From: Cricetomys ansorgei
Taxonomy: Eukaryota > Chordata > Mammalia > Rodentia > Nesomyidae
Direction: 5' to 3'
Length of the DNA stretch: 64,000 bases
Assembly (NCBI GenBank): GCA_026225945.1
Contig: JAMJFZ010002884.1
Coordinates: 1,178,001 to 1,242,000 of the forward strand
Under the pieces are notes generated by a model. The model worked only from the letters and a program-made list of their open reading frames with translations, was not told the DNA's origin and did not search any database. The first letter of the stretch is position 1, and each line of letters opens with the position of its first letter. A program made the translations under genes and the position numbers. Shown here one piece after another: positions 1-10,730 of this stretch.

Positions 1-2325
1 CTGTGTTATCTCACTCAGAATGATCCTAGCTCCATCCATTTACCTGTGGACTTTGTGATTTTGTATTTTTAACAGCTGAGCAATATTCCATTGTGTAAAT
101 GCAACATATTTTATGTATCCATTCATCCAAGGACAGACACCTAGTCTGTTTTCAAATTCTGGTTATGAGTGGAGCAGCAGTGAAAGCAGTTCAACAAGTG
201 TCTCTGTAGTAAGATGAAGAATCCAAGAGTGGTGTAGTAGGATCTTGAAGTAGATTTATTCCCAGTTTCCTAAGGAACCACCCCACTGATTTCCATAATG
301 CTTGTACAAATTTGCACTCCCACCTACAATGGATGACTGTTCTCATTATTCTGCTTCCTCGCCAGCATGAGCTGTCATTTGTTTAATTAATCTTGGCCAT
401 TCTAGCTGGTGTAAAATGGACTCTCAAGGTAGATTTGATTTGAATTTCCCTGATGACTGAGGACGTTGAACATTTAAGTGCCATAGCCTCTCGGCCATTT
501 GTGTTTAGATATGTACTCCATTGTTTTAAATTGTTGTTTCCTTAATGTTCAACTTTTTTGGTCTTTATATGATTTAAATATTAGCTATCTGTTGAATGTG
601 TAGTTGGTAAACAGTCTTTTCCCATTCTGTAGTTTGCTGATTTTTTTCTGAATGACAGTGTCCTTTGCCATACCGAAGCTTTAAAGTTTCATGAGGTGTA
701 GTAGTTAGCTGCTGCTGGGGCAGCTCAGCTTGGAAGACAAGGAGACATATTTCCTAAGTGCATACCCTGCCAGACCTCAGCAGCGAGAACTACCATCCCA
801 GCCAGCACCGGCCTCACAGTAGAACCTCGAGTGTCTGCGCTCAGGTGTTTTATTGATTCAGAACTCCTTAGGTGCTCTACTAATACCATGTGCAGATTTA
901 AGCAATCAAACATCCCCACAGAAATCCAACACCTGGTCACAATACCAAATGTCCTAGATAGCCCCTTACCCAACAGTGCATAAAATAATTATTTTATATA
1001 TAACTAAAAATAAACTTCTATAACAATGAGGTCCCATTTAGTAATTGTTGTTCTTGTTACCTGCACTAACAGTGTTCTGTTCAGAAAGTGTTTCCTGTGC
1101 CAATGAGTTCAAGATTGTTCCACACTTTCCCTTCTATTAGGTTCAGTGTATCTGGCCTTGTGTTGAGCTCTTTGACACATTTGGAACTTAGTTTTGTACA
1201 AGGTGAAAAGTATGAATCTGTTTGCATTCTTCTAAAAGCAGCCATAGAGTTTGACCAGCACCATTTGTTGAAGATGCAATCTTTTTTTTTTTTTTCTTGC
1301 AGAGTGTATTTCTGGCTTCTTTATCAAAAATCAGATGTCCATATGTGGTGTGTAGATTTATGTCTGGTTCATCAATTTGATTGCATTGATGAACATTTTT
1401 TGTGCTGATACCATTTTATAACTATGGCTCTGTACTACAGCCTGAAACTAGAGTCAGCCATAGGTCAAGCAGTTCTTTTGTTGTTCAGCATTGTTTTGGC
1501 TATCCTGGGTTTTGTTTGTAAAAATTGTCCTTTCAAGATCTGTGAAAAATTGTTTGCTGGGGGATTTGGATGGAGATTGCATTGAATATGTAGGTTGTCT
1601 TTGGTTGGATGGCCATCTTATGCAACTATAGATTCATGAGCATGGGGCCATCCATCTTCTTATATCTTCTTGAATTTATTTCTTCAATGTCTTAAAGTTT
1701 TTTATTATGCAAGCTTTTCACCTGTTTGGTTAGAGTTACCCTCAATTTATTTAAGAGGCTATTATGAAAGTTATTGTTTCCCTGATTGCTTCCGCTGTCC
1801 GTTTGTTATTTGTATATAAGAGGAGTACTTATTTATGTTTGAATATTTCCTGTCATTTACTCATTTTGAGTGTTTTTTGAGTTATTTCATCTTTTTGTTC
1901 TTTAGCATCCAGATGTTCAGGAAAGTTACTAATATGATATCTCTCCTTTTTTTTCCCCATGTGGGCATTGCTATGAACTTTCCTTTATTGTGTCCAATAA
2001 CTTTGGGTGTCAGTTTTCATTTTCATACAATTCTAAAAAGTTTTTAATTTCTGTCTTGACCCATTTTTCATTCCATAGTGAGTTTCCCAGTTTCAGTGAG
2101 TTTTGCAAGCTTTCTGTTGTTGCTATTCAGCTTTAATCCCCGGTGGCCAGATAGGAAACAGGGGTTTGTTTTAATTTTCTTTTGTCTGTTGAGACTTGAT
2201 TTGTGCTCAAGTATGTGGCACTTGGAGAAAGTTTCATGAGCTGCTGAGGAGATGGTATAGACTTTTGTGTTTGTTTAAAATGAAGAAATATGGTTAAATA
2301 TAAAAATAGGAGCTGGCTAGGCAAG
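1..2325 (-). mobile_element. Old L1 LINE, ORF2 3' half, minus strand, interrupted
   Basis: The plus strand reads as the reverse complement of rodent L1 ORF2: the stretches around 60-130, 395-500, 600-690 and 1080-1450 follow the familiar L1 pattern. Stops and indels occur throughout, so no reverse-transcriptase frame remains. The copy is cut at the window's left edge and looks 5'-truncated near 2325. A solo LTR sits inside it at 697-1025. The open frames at 1088-1408 and 1835-2047 are antisense accidents of this L1. Confidence 0.85.
697..1025 (-). mobile_element. Solo LTR (class II-like ERV) inserted in L1
   Basis: This 329-bp block breaks the L1 text exactly between 'catgagg' and 'cccattt'. 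It starts with TG and ends with CA, and is flanked by a 6-bp direct repeat ATGAGG (691-696 and 1026-1031). On the minus strand it holds AATAAA (plus 849-854) in a plausible mid-LTR position, which sets the orientation. The TG/CA ends and 6-bp duplication fit an ERV2/IAP-like solo LTR. It does not resemble the LTRs of the provirus at 5787-12755, and I cannot name the family. The 82-codon antisense frame inside it is not considered a gene. Confidence 0.75.
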
Positions 2326-4461
2326 ATAGTGTGTTGCTGATTGAAATAAGCCGAGGAGGCAGCATAACTCCCAATACAGGAATGATGACTCCTTCATAAA
2401 CTTGAACCCACTTTCTACTCTCAGGTTAATGGCACTGGTTGCCATCTAATGTTTGTTACTAATTAATAGGTCGATTTGGACACAGGAGATTCAACTACCT
2501 TTCCATCTTTACTCCAATATCTTGTTAATATAAGTCTGAAGACAGACTTATAAAAACTTCAAGGAGCTTTTGTTTGTGTTTATTTGTAAGTAAGTTTTGT
2601 TACATTTGTTCTCTGACAATTTCATGATATACATAACACATTCTAATCACTCTTGCCTTCCCTTTCTCTTCATTTATGTCTTTTTCTTTTGTTTTGTGAC
2701 ACCCTGGATTTCACCAGGTGTATCTGTGGTGATTTGTAAGACTTTAATCCTCAATGCCTCTCTTACATCCAAATGATAATGCCTGGGGTCCTGGGATTAA
2801 GGGAAAAATTATCTTACCCATGTAAGTTTACAGTACAAATATAGAATGATTGACGCAACCAACGTAAACCACACTTATGCCCTGCATTTTGTGGTTAAAC
2901 CCTCATGACCCATAATAATGACCTTAAGGAAGTAATATAACACTTAGGCAGCAGTCTTACCTGATGACCCAACCACAGAAATTAAAGAGCTAGGTTTTAA
3001 TTAAACAAGACCATTTCACGTGCCATTCATAATGATTTCCATTTTTAAAAGTGATTCAGTTTTCTGAGGTAATTATCTTTTTGAAAACAAAAACAAAAAA
3101 GCAAAAAACGTATTACCTTCTTGGTAATTCTTCAGGTAAAAGTAGTTCCTGAGGATGGTTCTGATGACATCCTTCCAATTGAAGGTATAAATCAGAAACT
3201 TGTTCTCCTCTAAAGAATTTCCTCTTATCAGATAAAACTCTTCCTTTTGAGATTTGCTGCTGGTATTCTGGGCTGAGTTACAAACATCGTAAACAGAATG
3301 GACTAAACTTTCATTCTCATTTTAGGATTCCTTTACAAATGAAAACGGCTTCTTAAAAAGAGATGTGATGTGGCTATTTTGCATGGCTGTGTTGAAATTC
3401 ATTTAGGAGAAAATAGTTTTATATTTGCTAATAAGTTTAAGGTCCAGAACTTCTTTATTTTTCCTCCATTTAAAATTAAATGGCATTTGAGAGTATTTGT
3501 AAATTTAAAATGAAACCAAAAGAATACAGCCCCCCAGAAAGACATAATACTATCACAATCAAAAAGAAATAGTATTAATTTTAATATCTAAAAGTTTGTC
3601 TTCTAAAAACTAAAAGTATGTTTATTCTGATTACTTTCAGTTCAATAAATATTATAACGTTACAGTAACTTGTTATATGCCCTTGATGTTATTAAACCTT
3701 TGGCTAAAATCTGGGTATATCAGAGATAAAATAAAAATATGATATTAACAGGAAAAAGGAAAAATCATTTTCTTAGTACCTTCCCTCCTCACCCCTTCAG
3801 TTACAGCCTGTATAAGTCATCTCAGGTTTTTTTAAGGCAAGTTCTTTTATTGTTACCTATTGATATCTGTAAATATCTTCAGTTTTACTTAATAGAAAAA
3901 AATACTTTTGGAAAAATCAGAGTTTCTATTTCATTATGTTTTGTTTTAAATAAACCCTACCAGTTCATAAATAGATCCTGAGTGCTACAGAACTCTCTTC
4001 AAAAGTTAAAGGTACATCCTGAACATGAGTCAGATATCTTGAAAACACAGCGTAAACATTAACTGAAGCCCATTATATTATGTGAAAAGTGTCAGAAGCT
4101 TTGAGATGCTCCTTAGAAAACAATATTTATATTGAACATTGCAGCAATTTGAAAAATATCATATTATAATCAGGAACTTAAGTATTTTTTAAATAAAAAA
4201 TAGTTAAAAACTAGATTATATAACAGAAATAATTTTAGAACACTCCATTTGGTATCATGTTCACACTAAAATAAATTTAACAGTAAAATAACTTAGATTT
4301 TCCAAAGTTAAATTGAATTTAAAGTTCTATTTGTTTTCTTACTATAATTTAAGAATTTTTAAAAATATAAGTACATCCTTTCCCTTTCCTCTTTCTGAAA
4401 ACCCTCCTATATAACTGCTTTTCCTCTCTCTCAAATTCGTGGAATATTTTTCTTTACTTGA
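2326..4461. other. Mostly unrecognised AT-rich DNA
   Basis: No gene is seen here. About 2585-2745 resembles rodent L1 3'UTR in antisense (a run about bad-fit 'gacaatttcat' and a pyrimidine-rich block), at low confidence. The remainder is AT-rich with A and T runs and no recognisable repeat. The 80-codon frame at 3739-3981 has no domain-like features. Confidence 0.4.
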
Positions 4462-4480
4462 TGTGTGTGTGTGTGTCTCC

Positions 4481-4533
<53 letters not shown>
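4462..4533. repeat. (TG)n then (CT)n microsatellite
   Basis: About seven TG units at 4462-4476 are followed after a short gap by about 24 CT units at 4485-4533. The pure CT tract is likely length-polymorphic. Confidence 0.95.
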
Positions 4534-4539
<6 letters not shown>

Positions 4540-5229
4540 AGAAGGAGTACCTAATAGAGTAGCACAGATAGCAACAAACAGAAAAGAAGAAATAAAAGGA
4601 GAAGCCAGTGGAAAACAATGGAAGAAGAGAAAGCAGAGGGAAAGATAACAGGTGTTGCCAAGTATAGGAAAGGTAGCAAGCAGAGAGAGAGCAATGGTGC
4701 AGAAGAAAATAGAGGCCTCACCTAGTGAGTGGTCTAGGGACTTATGGCCAAAGGGGAGGCTAAGCCCACACTAACAACTGAGATAATTGTGGAGTTAGAG
4801 TCATTACAACAAAAGAAAAGGAATCTGAATATAGTTACTCTAGGTGCCTACAGTGCTTCCAACCTTAGTGGTTTCTGAAGGTTTATTATATAAACAGTAG
4901 AGAGTTGACGTGTATAAAGCCTGAAATCAATCATATTCATAAAAAATCTTTATGAAAGCAGTGATACTTAGAGAGAATTTTAGAACAATTTCTATTGTAA
5001 ACAATCATTTGTCCTTTAACTCTTGAAGGATAAATCTTCAGGTCTTCTGGGGGGGGCAGTGCAAATTTGAGTCACTTAATGTGCGCATCATGTAAGACAA
5101 CTGAATGATTACTCTACATAGAAAATCCATAAACTGTCAAATGTCCTTTGAAGTAGTATTAATGGGTGAATATGGATGGTGCTTGGGCAGATTCTTGACT
5201 GACACGTTAGAGACAGCACACAACAATCT
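4534..5229. other. No recognised feature
   Basis: Purine-rich DNA follows the CT tract (4540-4720), then AT-rich sequence. I see no gene or clear repeat. Confidence 0.4.
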
Positions 5230-5330
5230 TTAAGCCTGAAGGTTCTGGAGCCAGACAGTCTAGCTTCAAGCCCTGGCCCTGTCACTTGCTAATCTCTCCT
5301 TGGTGTCATCATACTAAATAACAGCTTAGG
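5230..5330 (+). repeat. MIR SINE remnant
   Basis: The 'ctggagccagacagtctagcttcaagccc' region followed by a 'cacttgctaatctc' region follows the MIR core order. It is a diverged ancient mammalian SINE fragment. Confidence 0.6.
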
Positions 5331-5483
5331 TGAAAAATATTCATGAAAAAGATTTGGTAAATACTTTTCATTATTTTTTAGTTAGTGTAAAAATTATGTA
5401 TTTCATTATGATGTGTTTGTATACATATTTGAACTTTGCTCATACTTGCTGTAAGTTCTCAGTAGCTTTGTATCTGTTTCTTT

Positions 5484-5786
5484 TTTATTGAAAATAAATA
5501 TTTTTCATATAATATACTTTGATCACAGTTTCACCTCCCCATCTGTCCAACTCCATGCTTTCTTTATCTCTCTTTCTTTAGAAAACAAGCATGAAAAAAA
5601 AGAATTTAAAAAAAGAAAGAAAAACATGAGAAACATACACACATGCACAAAAATAAAACCCTAAAGACATGAAATTGAAAACCATAATATGAAAGCAAAT
5701 GACCAGTAATGTAAAAAAGCCCAGAAAGGCAACATAAGACAAAAAGTCCATAAAAATACCATTAAGTTTGTTTATTGTTGGCCATC
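5484..5786 (-). mobile_element. L1 3'UTR, left part, split by the provirus
   Basis: From 'tttttattgaaaataaat' onward the plus strand reads as antisense rodent L1 3'UTR, with the A-rich block at 5590-5760. It continues directly after the provirus at 12762, so the two parts were one L1 before the ERV arrived. The 88-codon frame at 5578-5844 crosses the L1/LTR junction and is meaningless. Confidence 0.75.
5781..5786. repeat. Provirus target site duplication, left copy
   Basis: GCCATC directly precedes the terminal TG of the LTR. The same six bases follow the far LTR at 12756-12761. A 6-bp duplication is the size made by IAP and betaretroviral integrases. Confidence 0.97.
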
Positions 5787-6101
5787 TGTGGACGCCCGCC
5801 TCGCCTGCAAGGAAGACGCCGCACACAGGATTCTTCTGGTTCACGCTTTATTGAGGACTGTAGCTTGATTGAGTGTTGAGAGCGAAAGACCCTGAATGTG
5901 TGAGGCACCCTGCTTATATAGGCAACGTGACCATCAACGATTGGATGCATGTCCAGAACCTCATTAGCATAGGGGGAGGCGGCAAGGATTACTCAACTTG
6001 CGCCTGCGCTGTTACTTGTTTACTCCAGAACCGAGCAAGAGGAGCCCGGAAGCAGGAAACCGGCGCCATCTTGTAATGGCATTTCAACTCGGCTCCCAAC
6101 A
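5787..6101 (-). repeat. 3' LTR of the IAP-like provirus
   Basis: The LTR is 315 bp, begins TG and ends CA on either strand. In sense orientation it has a YY1-type AAGATGGCGCC (plus 6062-6072), a CCAAT box (plus 5937-5945 region), a TATATAA box (plus 5914-5920) and the AATAAA signal (plus 5847-5852). AATAAA here would direct cleavage of proviral transcripts. The 67-codon antisense frame occurs in both LTRs and is judged a chance frame. Confidence 0.97.
5847..5852 (-). terminator. LTR polyadenylation signal AATAAA
   Basis: The minus strand reads AATAAA about 65 bases before the end of the LTR and downstream of its TATA box, as expected at an R/U5 position. This copy in the 3' LTR would end the genomic RNA. 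Confidence 0.85.
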
Positions 6102-6113
6102 TCTCCCCCTTTT
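6102..6113 (-). other. 3' polypurine tract
   Basis: The minus strand reads AAAAGGGGGAGA directly against the TG start of the 3' LTR. This is the expected primer site for plus-strand DNA synthesis by the reverse transcriptase. Confidence 0.93.
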
Positions 6114-6471
6114 ATATTAAATTGAGGACAAAGGAACATGCTAAGTCACCGATCAACCCCTTCCATCTACGGAGGTGAGGATCGAGGAAGTTAAGCATGT
6201 CCTAAATACCCAGGTTACCTTATCTCGTGCAATGAGGAGAACCTCTGAGATGTGCAAAGGCTAACCTTGGGTCAAATAAGGGATGTGCCTATTCTTGGTG
6301 CAATGGGAACAAGCCCTCAGGGTGCAAAGGCCACATGCCCTAAATTGTCTTGAAAGAAAACATGTGGGGGAGATGGACTTCTGTCTCATTGGCTCTGATA
6401 GCACACAGCTTAACTATTAATAAGAGGGTTGGACAATACATATCAACCATCGACCCAACGATTAAGCGTTG
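6114..6471 (-). other. Provirus noncoding region between env remnant and PPT
   Basis: This 358-base stretch has no long frame in the proviral sense. It holds two imperfect copies of a 'ctaaataccc/aggttacc...ctcgtgcaatgagga' type segment (about 6205-6250 and 6290-6330), suggesting a short internal duplication. It may hold RNA export or packaging functions, but nothing in the sequence proves this. Confidence 0.5.
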
Positions 6472-7149
6472 CTAACCAGGCCGCAGGGGAATGTCCCACA
6501 TCAAGGGCAGCAAATGCTTGAATAATACAGAAGCAATCATCATAATACCCATAGTTCCCCGACCTGCCCATTCCTTGAGATACATGGTAGCATCCTTAAT
6601 CCAATCCCAGAGTCCTGCTACCATGGATAAGTCCACACGAGTTGAATTGACATGTGCAATGGCCAGTCTTAGGTCCCTCATAGTAGCATCAAATTGTGAT
6701 GACCAATCCGTCTTGAGATATTGAGAAAGTTCCCGTGACAAATTTGCAGCAACAGTATAATTATGATATTGAACAGATGTCACACATAAACCAAATATCA
6801 AACGGGTTATTTACAGTAGCTTTGTTTGGGTAATCATCCGAACCCAAAGATCCAATGCAAGGGGCGAAGGTAAATTATCTTTCCTACCTCTACACCGGGG
6901 GGCCCACTGAGGCTGACTGTGAATATAACTATAACTATTACTAATCTTAGGCCAACCACCCTTAATGTAAGTGCCATCTACAGTAGTCCAGTCATCTTCA
7001 TCTACCCAAATTGCACTAGAATTGGAAAGTTGTATACAATTATTCTCGTTAGTCATAGTAAAACAAAGTGTTCCATTTAGGGAAAATGTACGATCTTCCC
7101 CTATAGCGCTGCGCTGATTGTAGCAAAGAAGCGGGGGAAAACTTGAGCA
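6472..7149 (-). pseudogene. env: env remnant, truncated and interrupted
   Basis: Directly after the pol stop (TGA, 7150-7152) the same frame stays open, coding an env-like segment to a TAA at 6811-6813, then continues from about 6801 to a TAG at 6472-6474. The second part has three N-glycosylation sequons (NYT, NLS, NST), a GLWDWIKDA-type segment rich in tryptophan, and a hydrophobic stretch (GIMMIASVLF) like a membrane anchor. This resembles the C-terminal part of a betaretroviral transmembrane subunit. About 225 codons remain, far short of a full envelope. No signal peptide, furin site or convincing fusion peptide is seen. Loss of env is typical of IAPs, which replicate inside the cell. Assignment rests on position, glycosylation sites and the hydrophobic tail, not on a database match. 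Confidence 0.65.
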
Positions 7150-9822
7150 TCATGTATCACTGGCATTGGTATGGGGAGTGTTGTTAGTATTCCCCATCGT
7201 TGTTCTGTGCGTATCGGGGGCCACTTTATCAGGACCATCTGGAGAGCCAGTAGCGTTTTCAAGATCCTCATCCTGTTCTTGATCTTCTAAGGGCTGTTTC
7301 ACCGTTCTCGTCAGACGAGCAGGCACCCAAATGGGGTTTTCTTGGTCCTGAGGAAAAACACAAACAGCTCCCCTGGATCTTATTAAAACTTGATCCGGGC
7401 CCTTCCATTGATTAGACAATACATCTTTCCACTTGACATTTTCTAGTGGAGGTTGTGTAGACATAGCATGTCTATCTGCTGCAGATCTTCCAGCAGCATC
7501 CAAATTCAAAAAATTTAAGGTAAATAATATAAGGGAAATGGTACTTTTAGGTCCCATACTGGGGCCGCCTATTCCCCCTTTTTGTTTTTGTAGATAAACC
7601 TAGAGAGTGCCATTAGCACGTTCCACAATTCCTTGTGCTTGTGGATTATAAGGCAGCCCAGTGTGGTGTGTAACGCCGAGGCGTTGACAAAATTGTTGAA
7701 AGGATTTAGAGGTATAAGCAGGACCATTGTCCGTTTTTAAGAGTCTGGGTTTACCCCAGGCTGCCCAAGCTTCAAGACAATGAGTGATTACATGAGCAAC
7801 CTTTTCTCCAGCTAAGGGAGTGGCATGAATTATGCCTGAACACGTATCCACAGAAACATGTACATATTTAAGTTTTCCAAGAGAATTAACATGAGTCACA
7901 TCCATTTGCCAGACATGAAGGGGTCTAAGACCACGTGGATTTACACCAAAAGATGGTGTGGTCCTAAACTCAGCACAATTTGGACATTGTAAGACAATGT
8001 CTCTAGCCTCAGCACGAGAGATCTTAAATTTTAATCTTAAAGTTTGTGCTGGGACATGATATAGTTTATGAAATTCAGTGGCTGCATCAGATATACTACA
8101 TACCCACAGTATCTGTTTTGTAGCCATATCTGCAATAGAATTAGCCTTAACCATAGGTCCTGGTAACAGAGAGTGAGCCCGTATGTGTTGTATGAAGAAT
8201 GGGTGATGTCTATTTCTAATGTTATGTTGAATGTCTCTGAAGATATGTGCCACAGTGCTTTTGTCATTAATTGGGCCGATAACTTCAAGTTGTCTCACAG
8301 CATTAACTACATAATGAGAATCTGAAATTATATTAATGGGATTTTGAAATTGTTTGAGCACTAGGGCGACTACAGCACACTCTACCAACTGTGGAGATTG
8401 TAAGTCAAATTGAACTTGTACTGGTTTATTACTAATCACATAACTGCCAATACCAGTACTAGAACCATCAGTATAAATATCAAGTGCACCTTGTATAGGC
8501 CTAATTTGAGTAATCTTTGGAAATATGAAACTATTATTAAGAGTGAATTGTAATAACGGATGTTTGGGGTAGTGATTATCAATTTGTCCTGGAAAAATAC
8601 ATTTAAGTATTGCCCAAGAGTCAATAGCGGAACATAATATTTGTACTTGTATAGTTGTATAGGGACATACAATTGTACTGGGGTATTTTCCAAAATGTGT
8701 CATAGCTAATTGTAATCCTTTTTGCGCTAAATCTGCTACACTAGTAGGGTAATGTCCCAGAATCTTGCCAGGTGACACATGTGGATGGATCCATAATAAT
8801 GGTCCATCTTGCCACAAAACTGCAGTTGGCAGCACTGGTGAAGGGATAATACAAAGGGAGAACGGTTGATCCTTTTTAATCCTAGTGAGTTGAGAACGTT
8901 GTATTGCTTGTTCTACTTTATCAAGCGCTTTTGATGCTTCTGGAGTTAAATGTCTTTTGGATGTTATGTTTGACTCTCCCTCTAGGATTTGAAATAGCGG
9001 TTTAAGTTCTGTTGTGGTTAGTTTTAAAAATGGCCTAATCCAATTAATGTCTTCTAATAATTTTTGAAAATCATTTAATGTGTTTAGAGTATCTCTCCGA
9101 ATTGTAACCTTTTGAGGACTAATAGTATATGGGCTAATCTTTGTTCCTAAGAAATTACCTACTGTTCCTTCCTGTACCTTTTCAGGAGCTATAAACAATC
9201 CTTTATTCTGTAAGGCCTTTGTTAAGAAGGTAAAAGCTTCTTGTAGCATGACAGTATTGTTGCTGCACAGTAGGATGTCATCCATATAATGACACATCCT
9301 TAATTTTGGATAAGCTTTTCTAACTGGATTAAGTGTAGCAGCAACATACAGCTGACACATAGTTGGACTATTAGCCATTCCTTGAGGAAGCACCTTCCAT
9401 TGAAACCGACAGTCAGGTTCTTCATGATTTATAGATGGAAGTGTGAATGCAAACCTACATCTATCTTTTGGATTTAAAGGAATGGAGAAGAAACAGTCCT
9501 TGATATCCACAATTATAATATCCCAATTTTGAGGCAAGGCTGACAATAATGGTAATCCCTTTTGTATAGCTCCCATCACCTGCATTTGACTATTAATTGT
9601 TCTTAAATCATGTAATAGTCTCCATTTTCCTGATTTCTTTTTTATGACAAAAATAGTATTCCAGGGTGATTGTGAAACTTCTAGATGCCCTAACATTAAC
9701 TGTTTTTCTACCAACTCCTTTGCAGCATCCAATTTTTCGGAGGTTAAGGGCCATTGAGGAACCCACACAGGTTCCTCCGTTAACCAGGGTATAGGTAATG
9801 TATCCTCAATGGCCCCTAGGAA
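7150..9822 (-). pseudogene. pol: pol: reverse transcriptase, RNase H, integrase, with one nonsense codon
   Basis: The frame is entered by a -1 shift at 9822-9828 and runs 740 codons to an amber codon at 7600-7602, then stays open in the same frame to TGA at 7150-7152 (890 codons in all, a normal betaretroviral length). Counting from the shift, the reverse transcriptase has LPQGM near 146 and YMDD at 179-182. RNase H acidic residues are D452, E481, D501 and D565. The integrase zinc site is H585, H589, C613, C616, and its catalytic triad is D641, D698 and E734 with a D-x35-E spacing. The stop comes six codons after E734, so this copy would make polymerase and RNase H but an integrase lacking its C-terminal DNA-binding domain, whose coding region (about 7270-7450, with a WKGPDQV motif) is still visible downstream. 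Start codons inside the frame are not needed, since Pol is made as a fusion. Confidence 0.93.
7571..7584 (-). other. Internal polypurine-rich tract in integrase region
   Basis: The minus strand reads CAAAAAGGGGGAAT. It shares a ten-base core (AAAAGGGGGA) with the true 3' polypurine tract at 6102-6113. It lies in the integrase C-terminal coding region, the same relative place as the central tract of lentiviruses. It may simply reflect lysine and glycine codons. Confidence 0.4.
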
Positions 9823-10730
9823 AAACCCAAACCTTGTCTATTAGATTTTTGATGTATCTTTATAGGCTCTGTCCTCCCTTGTAGCCTTTTACCTAACCCT
9901 TTACCAGGAATACATCCCATACTTTTCATCATGTGTTGACTTTGACGAGAGTAGTCGTTGGTAAGCTTAAAATTAAGCTGTTTTAATAAATCTCGTCCCC
10001 AAAGATTGACCGGTAAAGGTAGAACATAAGGCGTGAAAGTACCAGTCCGACCTTCCTCATCTTCCCATTTCAAAGGATGTGCACTAATAGTAGGTGATGA
10101 CTCATATCCAAGCCCTTGTAGGGTTTGAGATGATTGATTAAGAGGCCATGCTTTTGGCCACCATTTAGAGGAAGTGATACTAGTGTCAGCACCAGTATCC
10201 AGTATTCCCGAAAAATCTTTTCCTTGTATGGTGATGTTCAATGTAGGGCGTTCAGTTAGATCTAAGGAAACATAGGCACAATTTCCACCTGTAGACCCAA
10301 AACCCTGTTCTCCTCTGGCTACATCTTTACTAGGAAACAGTGAATGTAAGCTGGGCAAGACTAAAAGCTGTGCAACGCGGTCTCCAGGGGAGATAGATGC
10401 TACACCTCGGGGGGAGGAGCACAGAATCTTAACTTGACCTTCATAGTCAGAGTCAATTACTCCTGGGTGGACAATTAACCCTTTTAGAGTAGAGGAAGAT
10501 CTTCCCAGCACAAGTCCTACTGAATTTGGTGGTAGCGGTCCCTTAAAATCTGAGGGTACAGGCTGACAACCCATTTGAGGGGTCAATACTGTGCGGGCGG
10601 TGGCACAGAGGTCCAGTCCTGTGGAACCTGAAGTAGTTCTCCTTGGTGTCCCGGAGGTCTCATTGATATTTGTGAACCTTCTAGGACCCCATACATTTGA
10701 GGGCCCTGAGGTCGGGGGCCCTTCTGCCCG
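9816..10730 (-). CDS. pro: pro: dUTPase, aspartic protease and G-patch
   Basis: This open frame is reached from gag by a -1 shift at 10730-10736 and gives 304 codons before TAG (9816-9818). The N-terminal part is a trimeric-type dUTPase with all five motifs: the GLDL motif (near 10613), [19 protein letters not shown] and [10 protein letters not shown]. It hydrolyses dUTP, limiting uracil in viral DNA. The protease follows, with the DTGAD active site (about 10185-10200) and GRDLL near its end; it would act as a dimer to cleave the Gag and Gag-Pro-Pol polyproteins. The C-terminal part has a glycine-rich G-patch ([14 protein letters not shown]), as in betaretroviruses. No stop or frameshift is seen, so the frame looks intact. 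Internal TTG at 10586 is not thought to be a real start. dUTPase in an IAP-type element is known from hamster, so this fits a muroid source. Confidence 0.94.
   Translation of the reverse strand, partial: RAEGPPTSGPSNVWGPRRFTNINETSGTPRRTTSGSTGLDLCATARTVLTPQMGCQPVPSDFKGPLPPNSVGLVLGRSSSTLKGLIVHPGVIDSDYEGQVKILCSSPRGVASISPGDRVAQLLVLPSLHSLFPSKDVARGEQGFGSTGGNCAYVSLDLTERPTLNITIQGKDFSGILDTGADTSITSSKWWPKAWPLNQSSQTLQGLGYESSPTISAHPLKWEDEEGRTGTFTPYVLPLPVNLWGRDLLKQLNFKLTNDYSRQSQHMMKSMGCIPGKGLGKRLQGRTEPIKIHQKSNRQGLGFS
9822..9828 (-). promoter_or_regulatory. pro-pol -1 frameshift site G GGT TTT
   Basis: In the pro frame the codons read TTG GGT TTT TCC TAG, so a canonical X XXY YYZ heptamer lies one sense codon before the pro stop. 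Slipping back one base enters the pol frame, which is open from there. A downstream stem is not obvious; CTAGGG with CCCTGG (six pairs, one wobble) is a weak candidate but starts very close to the heptamer. Confidence 0.75.

Noticed and set aside
5873..6076. 67-codon plus-strand frame repeated identically at 12527-12730
   Set aside because: It is the antisense of both LTRs. The identity reflects LTR similarity, and no coding signal is seen.
8037..8693. Two minus-strand frames of 83 and 85 codons inside pol
   Set aside because: They are out-of-frame shadows of pol with no motif.
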